Program-made: the position numbers and the translations under genes
Notes under the pieces: generated by a model
The model's database searches: none
What the model was told of the DNA's origin: nothing
What the model saw: only the letters and a program-made list of their open reading frames with translations
Shown here: piece by piece, positions 22,403-31,600 of the stretch
Numbering within the stretch: position 1 is the first letter of the stretch
Layout of the letters: every line of letters starts with the position of its first letter
IMG/VR virus record: IMGVR_UViG_3300049846_001316
Location: 1-64,000 of that record
Direction: 5' to 3' (one strand)
DNA from: a virus
DNA: 64,000 bases

Positions 22403-23473
22403 ATGGGCAAGACGACTGCGCAGCCGCAGATCCGCTACTTCGGCAAGGCTCCCGATGAACTCGACATCGAGCGCCGTCCGGACGGCACTGCCCTCGTGCG
22501 GGGATTCCGCATCTTCAAGGTCGGCTCCTTCGCGGACTCCAAGGGTCGTCGTTCGACCTGGACCGCGGCGCACCTGGCCGAGATGGTGTACAACTTCCGC
22601 CAGCTTCGTTCCTCGGGCATCTTCCCGGACGTTCCCGTCCGCGTCGATCACTCCGAGAGTGCGGACAAGGTGGTCGGCTACTTCGCGGACATGCGTGCGG
22701 ACGATCAGTTCCTCTACGCGGACCTCGAGATCACCGAGCCCGACGCCGCCGACAAGATCGAGCGCAAGACCTACCGAGGCCGCTCCGCCGAGATCGGCCT
22801 CTACGAGTCAAACGACGAGGAACTGTTCTGGCCCGTCACTCGGGGAGTCGCATTCGTCGACTTGCCCGCGGTGGAGGGCCTATACTCCAAGAACCGGGGC
22901 GAGATCCCGGACGTGATCGACGAGGAGATCCAAGTGCACACCTTCACCATCAACGGCCAGAAGACCGACGACCCGGCTGTGGTCGAGGCGTACATCGCCA
23001 CGGTCGAGGCCAAGCTCGCCGCTGCGCCCACCGAGACGGCGACGTTCCGGGTGAACGGTGCCGACGAGAGCGACTTCGCGAAGGTGCAGACGCACATCGC
23101 GGCTCTCGAGGCGGCTCGTGACGAGGCCGGCAAGCTGGCCCGCGCCGACTTCGTGAAGCAGATGATCGACACGAAGAAGATCCCCGCCTCCGCCAAGGAC
23201 GCGACGGAGAAGCTCGTCGACTCGCTGTCGGACGAGCAGTTCGCGGCCTACCGCGAGGCGACCGAGGCGATGCCGCAGCACAACCTCTTCGCCATCCACG
23301 GCGCCGACCACCGGGGCGACGACAACCCGGACGGCTCCAACGACACGATCGAGCAGATCGACGTCGACCGTGGAGTCGTCGCCAACCACCGTCGCGCCGG
23401 GCTGTCCGACGAGAAGGTCAAGGAGACGCCCGCCTACAAGCGCCTCGCCGCCGCGGGCGAAGCGCCGTTCTAG
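22403..23473 (+). CDS. Capsid maturation protease and scaffold (Mu I-like)
   Basis: A 356-residue protein. The N-terminal half (about 20-175) has the pattern of Mu gpI-type serine proteases: GFRIFKVGSFADSKG, FPDVPVRVDHSESADKVVGYF with a likely catalytic His, YRGRSAEIGLY with a likely catalytic Ser, and GVAFVDLPAVEGL. The C-terminal half is acidic and helical, with long predicted helices (about 200-300), like a fused scaffold. It would shape the prohead and then cleave itself and the scaffold. The ATG is supported by the promoter just upstream. Confidence 0.8.
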   Translation: MGKTTAQPQIRYFGKAPDELDIERRPDGTALVRGFRIFKVGSFADSKGRRSTWTAAHLAEMVYNFRQLRSSGIFPDVPVRVDHSESADKVVGYFADMRADDQFLYADLEITEPDAADKIERKTYRGRSAEIGLYESNDEELFWPVTRGVAFVDLPAVEGLYSKNRGEIPDVIDEEIQVHTFTINGQKTDDPAVVEAYIATVEAKLAAAPTETATFRVNGADESDFAKVQTHIAALEAARDEAGKLARADFVKQMIDTKKIPASAKDATEKLVDSLSDEQFAAYREATEAMPQHNLFAIHGADHRGDDNPDGSNDTIEQIDVDRGVVANHRRAGLSDEKVKETPAYKRLAAAGEAPF

Positions 23474-23520
23474 AAGCCCGAACGAGTCCCAACCGGACCT
23501 GATCCCCAGGAGCACAGAAG

Positions 23521-23994
23521 ATGCCCACCCAGTCCCTCGGTCCGAACTACCGGACCCCGTTCGGCAAGAACGTCTACCTCCGCTCGACCGACCCGAAGCC
23601 GCGCACGGAGTCGTACACCTGCGCGAAGTCCACGGTCCCGACCGTCACCATCGACGGCCACACGGACCAGAAGGTGCTCCAGCCCGGCACCGTGATGGCG
23701 AAGATCACGTCGGGCACGGACTCCGGCAAGGTCGGTCCGTACGACGACGCTGCGACGGACGGTCGCCAGACCGAGACGAACATCGTCGGCATCAACGACA
23801 CGTTCCTCCCGTGGCAGCTCATGGAGCGGGACGTGGAGATCGCGGTCGTGTACGACGCGGCCGTCATCACCGACCGCTGCTACGAGCTCGCGAGCGGGGC
23901 GTTCACCGCCCTCACCACGGCTGCGGCGAAGTCGGCGCTCAAGAGCAACCCCGGCCTCAACATCACCCTGCACACCGCCTCGACCGAGGTCTGA
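23521..23994 (+). CDS. Head decoration protein
   Basis: A 157-residue beta-rich protein. KVLQPGTVMAKITSGTDSGKVGPYDDAATDGRQ follows the lambda gpD-type pattern (a Gly-Thr-Val strand, then Pro-Tyr-Asp and DGR). Such proteins trimerise on the mature capsid and stabilise it. It stands between protease and major capsid genes, as usual. AGGAG precedes the ATG. Confidence 0.78.
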   Translation: MPTQSLGPNYRTPFGKNVYLRSTDPKPRTESYTCAKSTVPTVTIDGHTDQKVLQPGTVMAKITSGTDSGKVGPYDDAATDGRQTETNIVGINDTFLPWQLMERDVEIAVVYDAAVITDRCYELASGAFTALTTAAAKSALKSNPGLNITLHTASTEV

Positions 23995-24037
23995 GCGGTT
24001 CCGTAACGGCTAGACCCACGAGGAGAAAGAGACTCAG

Positions 24038-25135
24038 ATGACCGCTCTGTCGCAGGACCGCCTGGTCCGCAAGGAAGTGGCCCTCGGCACGATCCGGGAG
24101 TTCGAGCTTCCGCAGAGCCACATCGGCCTGCGCGAGTTCGCGCCCTTCATGGACGTGCAGTCGGACGACGTGATCTTCGAGTACATGCTCGGGCTCACGG
24201 ACGGTCTGGCGCCCGCTCGGGCGGAGGACGCCGAGGCCGAGATGGCCCGCAAGGACGAGACGATGGGTGAGGGTCGCGCCTCGATCATCGACTGGTCCGT
24301 CAAGGACCACTACACGACCTCGGACGTGACCCGGTATCGGGAGTCGATCTACCTCAACGGGCAGCTCGGCAACTCGCTCCCGCTGTCGGTCACGAGCATC
24401 AAGGACGGGTTCGAGCAGGTGCTCGCTCGCGACACCCTCCTGCGGCGCCGCAAGCTCGACAACCGGCTCGAGTGGCTCATCCAGCAGGCGCTCTGGACCG
24501 GCGCGGTGTCGTACAACGACGGGAAGATCAAGTTCTCCGTCGACTACGGCCGGCCCTCGGCCCAGCAGAACGCGTCGGTGACGACTCCGTTCGACGACAC
24601 GGGCAGCGACCCGATCCAGGAGATGCTCGACGTACAGGAGTACATGTACGACGAGAAGTCCGTCACCATCACGCGGGCCGTCTGCTCCCGCAAGGTGTTC
24701 CGGAACCTGATGAAGTCGAGCAAGTTCGCCAACGACCTCATCGGCTCCAACCCGCTCTACACCGTGGGCGGTTGGGGACCGGAGAAGGCGGCGATGATCG
24801 TCTCCGAGGTCACCGGCATCCAGTTCGAGATCTACGACTCGGTGTACCGCACGCGGGCGCTCGGGTCGGAGACGGTCACGAACACCCGGTTCTCGCCGGA
24901 GGACAAGATCCTGTTCCTGCCGTCGCAGTCGGACATCGACGCCATCGACGACATGATCGGGTTCGGCAAGACCCTGACCTCGCCGCACGTCGCCGGTGGC
25001 TGGACCCCCGGCTACTACGAGTGGGAGAAGGACCTCGGCCAGGACCCGTGGGGCTACGACGTCGGCAACGGCATCAAGGCGTTCCCGATCTTCCCGCACC
25101 TCGACCTCACGTACGTCCTCAAGGTGCTCGCCTAG
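24038..25135 (+). CDS. Major capsid protein
   Basis: A 365-residue protein resembling the lambda gpE family of the HK97 fold. The N-terminal arm (residues 1-60), then REFAPFMDVQSDDVIFEY, a long spine helix (about 125-150, LLRRRKLDNRLEWLIQQAL), an insertion, and a Tyr/Trp/Pro-rich C-terminus ending LDLTYVLKVLA. GAGGAG precedes the ATG and a strong hairpin terminator follows the stop, as expected for a highly expressed gene. Confidence 0.85.
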   Translation: MTALSQDRLVRKEVALGTIREFELPQSHIGLREFAPFMDVQSDDVIFEYMLGLTDGLAPARAEDAEAEMARKDETMGEGRASIIDWSVKDHYTTSDVTRYRESIYLNGQLGNSLPLSVTSIKDGFEQVLARDTLLRRRKLDNRLEWLIQQALWTGAVSYNDGKIKFSVDYGRPSAQQNASVTTPFDDTGSDPIQEMLDVQEYMYDEKSVTITRAVCSRKVFRNLMKSSKFANDLIGSNPLYTVGGWGPEKAAMIVSEVTGIQFEIYDSVYRTRALGSETVTNTRFSPEDKILFLPSQSDIDAIDDMIGFGKTLTSPHVAGGWTPGYYEWEKDLGQDPWGYDVGNGIKAFPIFPHLDLTYVLKVLA

Positions 25136-25157
25136 GCCGCGAGCAACGACCCGTGGA

Positions 25158-25191
25158 AGAGGGGCGGTGGGCGTGCGCCTGCCGCCCCTCT
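25158..25191 (+). terminator. Hairpin after the major capsid gene
   Basis: AGAGGGGCGG (25158-25167) and CCGCCCCTCT (25182-25191) form a perfect ten-pair stem with a 14-base loop, 22 bases after the capsid stop. There is no U-run. It may end or stabilise capsid mRNA and lower expression of the connector genes. Confidence 0.65.
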
Positions 25192-25209
25192 GCGCGCTAG
25201 GAGTGGATG

Positions 25210-25686
25210 ATGTCGGTGACGGTGTACTCGGAGGTCGAGGATCTGATGATCGCTGACCTCATGGTGCCCGATCCCGACATCAAGTTCCGCTACCTGATCA
25301 GCGCCGCACGGGAGATCAACGCCGTGGTTGGCGCCACCTACGTGGTGCCCCTCAACCTCGACGAGCTCGAGCCCAACTCGCTCGCGCTGATTCAGCTCCT
25401 CAGTACGAAGATCGCCTCGGCCCGACTCCTCATGTCGCTGGCCATCCCCGGCGAGGACAACCGGCCCAACGCGTACGCCCGGTACCTGCTCCGCGAAGCC
25501 CAGGACCAACTCGAGCTGATCCAACTGAAGAAGATCCCGTTGGAGGGCGCGACCCTCCGGGACGACAAGATCACGTACACCGGCCCCGGCGTGATCAACC
25601 GCGACGAGGAGTCCCCGCTTGAGGCGTTCGAGAACGCCTTCATGCGTGGCGGCACCCCGTGGACGTGGGCACCGGGGCCGCTCTGA
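25210..25686 (+). CDS. Head-tail connector (gp6-like)
   Basis: A 158-residue mostly helical protein (VEDLMIADLMV, then FRYLISAAREINAVVG, then a long helix about 60-110). It sits directly after the capsid gene, in the slot of head completion or connector proteins. ATG 25210 is favoured over 25207 because TAGGAG then has better spacing. The role is inferred from position and helical pattern. Confidence 0.65.
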   Translation: MSVTVYSEVEDLMIADLMVPDPDIKFRYLISAAREINAVVGATYVVPLNLDELEPNSLALIQLLSTKIASARLLMSLAIPGEDNRPNAYARYLLREAQDQLELIQLKKIPLEGATLRDDKITYTGPGVINRDEESPLEAFENAFMRGGTPWTWAPGPL

Positions 25687-26210
25687 TGGTCAGCGTCGAG
25701 ATCAACGTCACGGGTTGGGAGCAGACGGAGGCATCACTCGAACGGGTGATGCTCGCCCTGAGTCCTCCGAGCCTCGCCGGGATGCTTGCCGGCCCGGTGG
25801 CCGAGTGGCACAACAAGAAGGTCGAGCAGCGGTTCGCTTCCGAGTCGGACCCCGCCGGGCGCGGCTGGACCCCACTGGCCTGGAACACCCAGGAGTACCG
25901 CGAGAAGTCGGGTTACGGTCGGGAGCACCCCATCCTGATCAACACCGGATCGCTCTTCAACTGGCTCTCGTCCGGTGGCGATGTCGACACGCTCGGCGGA
26001 AGCGGCGCGCAGATCTCCTGGCCTCGCAACGGTGCGAGCGCCGAGGACATCGTGAAGTACGTGACGAACCAGCGGGGGACCAAGAGCAACAACTTCGGAT
26101 GGCCAGTGCCAGCCCGCCCGATGCTCGGGTTCGTTCCCGGCGACGTGCTTGAGGTCGCCGCACTCGTCCTCGAATGGTTCGAGTTCCAGTCAGGGCTGAT
26201 CAATGGCTGA
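25686..26210 (+). CDS. Head-tail completion / virion morphogenesis protein (Mu gpG-like)
   Basis: A 174-residue protein with the gpG-family layout: VAEWHNKKVEQRFASESDPAGRGWTPLAWNTQEY, then ILINTGSLFNWLS, and the end segment PARPMLGFVPGDVLEVAALVLEWF. The family acts in joining head and tail. The TGATG overlap fixes the start. Confidence 0.75.
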   Translation: MVSVEINVTGWEQTEASLERVMLALSPPSLAGMLAGPVAEWHNKKVEQRFASESDPAGRGWTPLAWNTQEYREKSGYGREHPILINTGSLFNWLSSGGDVDTLGGSGAQISWPRNGASAEDIVKYVTNQRGTKSNNFGWPVPARPMLGFVPGDVLEVAALVLEWFEFQSGLING

Positions 26211-26691
26211 CAGCTTCTTCCCCGCGAACGTGTGCGACCTCATCGTGGCCCAAGTCCCGACTTGGACCGCCTACCCTCTGGCCGACACCGGGTCACTCGC
26301 TGACCGGGTGATCGACCGCCCACTCCAGCCCAACGATGCGGACGGCGCCGTGGGCGTCTACGCCGGCGAGTGGACCCCCTCCGAGTACGAAATCGGAGGG
26401 TCCGAGCCCACCATGCAGCGGTACACGCTGCTCGTGGAGAACATGACGAAGGGGGCGAACACCCCGGAAGTTCGGGCAGTTCATTCCCGGAGGGCCAAGA
26501 TCCTTCGGGCAATGCTGTACCGCGACGGAGATCTTCGTGTAGCTTTGGGCGAACTTGCAGAGGAGCTCGGTGGGGTCACCGAACGATTCGGCAGGTTCGG
26601 CGTGACAAGGCAACGGTTCTTCACGAGGGAAGTGTCGGGCACGTTCCTTCACCTAGCCCAGGCGGAAGTCTGGGTCGAAACCAACTCATAG
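26203..26691 (+). CDS. Tail terminator-like protein
   Basis: A 162-residue alpha-beta protein (PQRYTLLVENMTKG-type strand near residue 70, basic helix about 90-105). Its position between the gpG-like gene and the tail-tube gene is that of tail terminators, which cap the growing tube. It overlaps the previous gene by eight bases. No firm sequence family; assignment is positional. Confidence 0.6.
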   Translation: MADSFFPANVCDLIVAQVPTWTAYPLADTGSLADRVIDRPLQPNDADGAVGVYAGEWTPSEYEIGGSEPTMQRYTLLVENMTKGANTPEVRAVHSRRAKILRAMLYRDGDLRVALGELAEELGGVTERFGRFGVTRQRFFTREVSGTFLHLAQAEVWVETNS

Positions 26692-26703
26692 GAGCAGCGC
26701 AAG

Positions 26704-27714
26704 ATGGGATTCCAGAGTCAGGCCGGTCACGTCGGCATGAAGACCCAGGCCGCGAAGGGCACGTTCGAGGACGTGATCAACGGCCTGTTCTTCCGCACGA
26801 AGTCCGGCGCCATGGGTGGCTCCCGCGAGCTGCTCATCCCCGACCCGGAGATCGGCGGCGGTCGTGACGTGCCGGACGCGTACCTCGGTCCGATCGCCTT
26901 CAAGGGGTCGTACGACTTCTACGCCCGCATGGAGATGCTGTCGCTGCTCCTGTGGGGCGCCCTCGGCGTCAAGCAGGCGGCGACCTCGGGCGGGGTCACC
27001 ACCCACACGATCACTCCGACCGACACGAGCCTCCCGTGGTTCTCGGTCGAGGAGCGCATCGGTGACGGCTACGAGGCGTTCAAGTACACCGACACGAAGG
27101 TGTCGAGCTTCCACCTGGAGGCGGAGGCCAACGGCTACCTGATGGGCACGGTCGAGCTCATCGCTCTCCAGCAGGAGTCGGTGGGCGCGAGCTTCACGCA
27201 GCTCGGTGACCGCGAGTACGACACGACCCCGATGGTCGTCGGCTCGAACATCATCGTCGAGTTCGGCGGCGTGGCGCTGCCGGCGAAGTCGTTCAGTCTC
27301 GACATCAACAACAACCTCGAGGACGACGACTTCCGCCTCGGCTCCTTCTTCCTGGGCGACCTCGTGGAGAAGCGCCGGGAGTTCACGCTCGGCGTGACCA
27401 TCCGTCCGGAGGACGGCGACCTGTGGCGGCTCGCCACCTACGGTGACGCCAACGCCACCACGGCGCAGGGCACGATCGTCAAGGACGACGTGCACATCCT
27501 CTGCCAGACGTACGAGACGATCCCCGGTTCGTCTCCGGCCACCCTGTACGAACTGGACATCGCCGTCCCGACCGCTGCGATCGCGCCGTTCGAGGTCAAC
27601 CCCTCGGGAGACGACGTGCTCCAGCACGACCTCGAGATCCGGTGCCTGCGTCCGGACCCGGCCATCGACATCGTGGAGTTCGCGGTCAAGAACGCCCTCA
27701 CCGCGATCCCGTAG
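26704..27714 (+). CDS. Major tail (tube) protein
   Basis: A 336-residue beta-rich protein with few helices, long for a tube protein but within the range of actinophage tube proteins. It has an N-terminal arm (QSQAGHVGMKTQAAKGTFED) and alternating strands such as TKVSSFHLEAEANGYLMGTVEL and KSFSLDINNNLEDD. It lies directly before the frameshifting chaperone genes, and a very strong hairpin follows its stop. Hexameric rings would stack to form the tail tube. Confidence 0.82.
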   Translation: MGFQSQAGHVGMKTQAAKGTFEDVINGLFFRTKSGAMGGSRELLIPDPEIGGGRDVPDAYLGPIAFKGSYDFYARMEMLSLLLWGALGVKQAATSGGVTTHTITPTDTSLPWFSVEERIGDGYEAFKYTDTKVSSFHLEAEANGYLMGTVELIALQQESVGASFTQLGDREYDTTPMVVGSNIIVEFGGVALPAKSFSLDINNNLEDDDFRLGSFFLGDLVEKRREFTLGVTIRPEDGDLWRLATYGDANATTAQGTIVKDDVHILCQTYETIPGSSPATLYELDIAVPTAAIAPFEVNPSGDDVLQHDLEIRCLRPDPAIDIVEFAVKNALTAIP

Positions 27715-27722
27715 ATCAGCCC

Positions 27723-27764
27723 CTCGGGCGGCGGCGGCAACCCTGTCGGCTGCCGCCGCCCGAG
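27723..27764 (+). terminator. Strong hairpin after the tail-tube gene
   Basis: CTCGGGCGGCGGC (27723-27735) and GCCGCCGCCCGAG (27752-27764) give 13 perfect pairs, with a loop of 16 bases, nine bases after the stop. It probably limits read-through from the abundant tube mRNA into chaperone and tape-measure genes. Confidence 0.75.
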
Positions 27765-27814
27765 CGTTCGTTCCACCCTGAAAAGTCAACCCAAGAGCAC
27801 AGGAGGCTCACCAA

Positions 27815-28390
27815 ATGACAAGCACCGAAATCGAAGGCACCCCCGTCACCTCGGTTCCCGAGGGCGTCCCGCAGCCGGGAGTCATCCCCGGCCACACGGT
27901 CGACAACACCCCGCAGCCGGTCCAGGCCGACTACTTCGGCGTGGACGTCACCGAGAAGCACATGCTCCCGGACGGCATCTCGTACCTGCTGCTCCAGAAG
28001 CTCGACGAGGGCGCGCGCCGGCTCTACCTGAACAAGACCAACTCCGACGTCCTGCTCGAGCGCGCCAGCGGCAACGCCCGCATCAAGTCCGAGCGCGGTG
28101 AGGAGCGGCGCATCCTCTTCGAGGCCGCGATCGTCGGATGGAACCTCGCCCGCGAGGGTCGCCCGGTGCCGTTCTCGAACAACGGCCGGGGCTCGGAGCT
28201 GGGCAAGTTCCTCGATCACGCCGACCCGACCCTCATGGACGACGTGGAGAAGCACATTCGGCTCATGAACCCGTGGCTGCTCACGGACATGACCGTCGAG
28301 GCGATCGACAAGGAGATCGCGAGTCTCGAGGAGATGCGCGCCAAGCTCGTGGAGCAGGAGGAGGGAAACGGCTCTTCCGGCGACAAGTAA
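27815..28390 (+). CDS. Tail assembly chaperone (G analogue)
   Basis: A 191-residue protein in the slot of lambda gpG, between tail tube and tape measure. Polar N-terminus, then KHMLPDGISYLLLQKLDEGARRLY and a helical C-terminus ending in a Glu-rich run. A slippery heptamer eight codons before the stop lets some ribosomes enter the -1 frame and make the longer G-T form. GGAGG precedes the ATG. It would coat the tape measure during tail assembly. Confidence 0.82.
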   Translation: MTSTEIEGTPVTSVPEGVPQPGVIPGHTVDNTPQPVQADYFGVDVTEKHMLPDGISYLLLQKLDEGARRLYLNKTNSDVLLERASGNARIKSERGEERRILFEAAIVGWNLAREGRPVPFSNNGRGSELGKFLDHADPTLMDDVEKHIRLMNPWLLTDMTVEAIDKEIASLEEMRAKLVEQEEGNGSSGDK

Positions 28391-28662
28391 TCCAGTGGGT
28401 TCACGGGCAGGAGCCGGAGGGACCCATCACCGAGTCCCTCCGGCTCTTCGCCCTGTGCTCCAACATGAAGTGGCAACACCTGCCGTTGCCGGGCGGCTTG
28501 TACGATCAGGACCCTCAACTGCTTGAGAACTTTTCCTTCATCTTCGGCGAGATCGCCAAGAAGACGGCGGAGGAGGACGAAAAGCGGGAACGTGAAATGA
28601 AGAAGCAGCAGATGGCCTCGGGGAACACGACCCGGACCGGACGCAGATACTCAAGGACGTAG
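27815..28662 (+). CDS. Tail assembly chaperone, -1 frameshifted G-T form
   Basis: After the shift at 28363-28369 translation continues in the -1 frame as RLFRRQVIQWVHGQ onward to a stop at 28662, adding about 97 residues. The added part has an amphipathic centre (LRLFALCSNMKWQHLPL) and a Glu/Lys-rich helix. It is the T-domain equivalent that recruits the tail tube. The frame has no good start of its own, which supports frameshift expression. Confidence 0.8.
28363..28369 (+). promoter_or_regulatory. -1 programmed frameshift site GGGAAAC
   Basis: The heptamer is in the correct phase: zero-frame codons GGA AAC, preceded by G, can re-pair as GGG AAA. It lies in the last codons of the G frame, as in many siphoviruses. 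Confidence 0.85.
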
Positions 28663-28677
28663 AGGGGGTCGAGGCGC

Positions 28678-31600
28678 ATGAACGCAAGGATGAACGTCGT
28701 CCTGCGAGTCATGGCCTCGAACAAGCAGGAGATCGCTCAGATCGAGCAGGCTCTCCGCCGCGTCCAGAACGTCCAGACGAGTGCCGCCCGGACGATGGCC
28801 GCAACGAGCTCCAAGCTCGGCGGCGCCGGGGCCTTCGGTGGGTTCTTCGCCGGCATCGAGCGGGGCTTCAACTCCCTGGAGAAGTTCGGCAAGAACCTCC
28901 AGTGGACTGGTCGACAGGTCGAGTTCCGGTTCACGCTCCCCCTCGTGGCTGCCGGGCTCGCCGCGACCAAGTTCGCTCTCGACAACGAGCGGGCGATGAC
29001 CAACGTCCGCAAGGTCTACGGCGACCTGAACACCACCTCCGCCGAGACGGCCCGTGACATGAAGATCCTCAAGGGGATCTTTGAGTCGCTGTCGGAGATC
29101 TTCGGCGTTCAGCAGAAGGAAGTCATCGACATCGCCGCCGCCTGGGCTGCCGCCGGCGCGCAGGGTCCCGCACTCGCTCGAGCAACTCGAAACACCCTCG
29201 AGACGATGGTCCTCGGTGAGATGGACGCCACCGAAGCGACTCAGGCGCTGATCACGGTTCAGCAGCAGTACGGGCTCTCCACCAAGGAAGTCCGTGGAGC
29301 CCTGGCTGCCCTGAACGTCGTGGAGAACGAGTCTGCGATCCGGTTGCAGGACCTCATCGAGGGCTTCGTCCGCGGTGGTGCGAGTGCCCGGTCCGCAGGC
29401 GTGGACGTCAAGCACATGGCGGGACTCCTCGCCGTCCTTGTCCCGGCCCTCGGTTCCGGCGCCACCGCCGGTAACGCCCTCAAGACGATCTTCTCCCGGC
29501 TGCTCGCTCCGACGAAGCAGAGCGCCGACGCGCTCGCGGAAATCGGCATCAACATCGACGAGGTGAGCTGGAACTCGAAGAACGGCGCGCAGCGCCTCGA
29601 GGAAGTCGCCGGCGCCTTCCAGAAGCTCACTCCGGCGCAGCGGGCGTGGGCGTCGGCGCAGATCGCCGGTCGGTTCCACGTCGCCCGCTTCGACCAGATC
29701 ATGCGTGATGTGGTCAACACGCAGGGGGAGTACCAGAAGGCACTTCGGAACACCTCCGACGACACGAAGAACCTCGCGATCTACCAGCGTGAGCTCGGGA
29801 TCGTCTTGTCGTCGCAGCCGAAGGCGTTCGACATCCTCAAGGTCCAGCTCCAGAACGCACTCGCCAAGATCATGGTGCCGCTCATCCCGGCCATCCTGAA
29901 CGTCGCGCACGCGTTCGTGAAGTTGGTGCAGGCGTTCACGAACCTCTCGCCACACACGCAGCAGTTGGTCATGGGCTTCCTCGCCCTGCTGGCCGTCACC
30001 GGTCCGCTGTTCGCCTACATCGGTACCACGCTGACTCTGATCGGTCGCCTCGGTGCCGGCTTCTCCTTCCTCGGTCGCATCATCTTCGTCGTTGCAGGCT
30101 GGCTGTTCGGGTTCGGCAAGACCGCCGAGACGGAGGCGGCAAAGATGGCCTCCGCCGTCACCGCCGCTGCCGGACAGATGGCCTCGGCTGCCGGTGGAGT
30201 CGGACAGACGTGGACCGTCGCGATGGGCACGGTGCAGTCCTCGATCGTGAGTGTGCTCAACCAGATCCTCGCGGCCGTTCAGGCAATGGCACTCGATCTG
30301 GAACGCATCATCGCTCAGATGAGTGCTTCGATGGTTCAGAGTACCCAAGCGGCGGGCTCGATGATCGTCGAAGACTGGGCGATGGTGGCAGCCGCGGTCA
30401 CCAACATCATGGCGGGGCTTCCCGCCGAGTGGGGCACGGTCAACGCCATCATGGCGGGCCAGTCGGCCGCAGCCGCGGGCACCATGCTCGCTACGTTCTC
30501 GATGTCGGCCGCGGGCTACAAGCTCACGTTCAACATGATCCGGGCGAACCTCGAAGCACTCGCCCCCGCCGCCAAGGCCGCGTTCGCCGTCAACGCCGCA
30601 GGCGTGGTCGAGCTCGTTGCCGAGTCTGAGGCGGCGATGGCGGCGCTGCCGGTCGCGGCGAGTGCCTCGGTGGTCGAGACGCAGGCGGTCACCACCGGAG
30701 CGGTGGGTGCGATCGAAGCGTGGACCGCCGCGGTCGTCGGCCGGATCAACATGATCTTCTCCGGCATCCCGATCTTCTTCTCGATGGTGTGGAACCGGGT
30801 CCTCGCGTTCTTCGAGACGCTCATGGCGCCGTTCGCTGCCGCCGGGAGCGCGATCGGTGGCGCCATCACGTCGGCGTTCGCCACGGCATCCGAGTTCGCC
30901 GCCCTCGTGTGGGGGCGCGTCCTCACCTTCATCGAGACGCTTGCCGGCCCCTTCGCTCGTCTTGGGCAGATCCTTGGCGCCGCGATCACTTCGGCGTTCC
31001 AGATCGCCTCGGCGGTCGCCTCGGGCGTGTGGGGCCTGATCCTCACCGCCATCGCCGCCCTCCAGCCCGCCTTCTCCGCGGTCGGTGGTGCCCTCGGTGC
31101 AGGCATGGCGGCGGCGTTCGACGCGGCGGTCGTCGTGTTCTCCAACCCGGTCACCCTCATCGCCGCCGCCGTGGCCGCAGTCGCCGTGCTCGCGATCGTG
31201 TTCCGCAAGCAGCTCGCTCAGGCGTTCTCGTGGATTCCGGGCTTCTTCCACAACGTGTGGTCCGCACTGCCGAAGTCGGTGCAGGGTGCGATCCAGGCGG
31301 TCATCAACATTCTCGAGCGGGGCATGGAGATCGTCTACGACCTCCTCTCCTACCTGAACCCGTTCGCTCACCACTCGCCGTCGATCGTCGAGCAGGTCAT
31401 TGCCGGTGTCGACCTGATCGCTCGCAAGTACGCGAGTCTGAGCGGCATCGGCAACGACCTGCGTGGCGCCATCAGTGCGCTCAAGGAGTTCAACGACGCC
31501 GCCGCGATGCAGGGCCTCGACTCCAAGACGATCGAGCTCAAGCAGAACCGCACCACCGTCTCGGAGAACGCTCCGCAGATGTTGCCGGACTTCGACAAGC

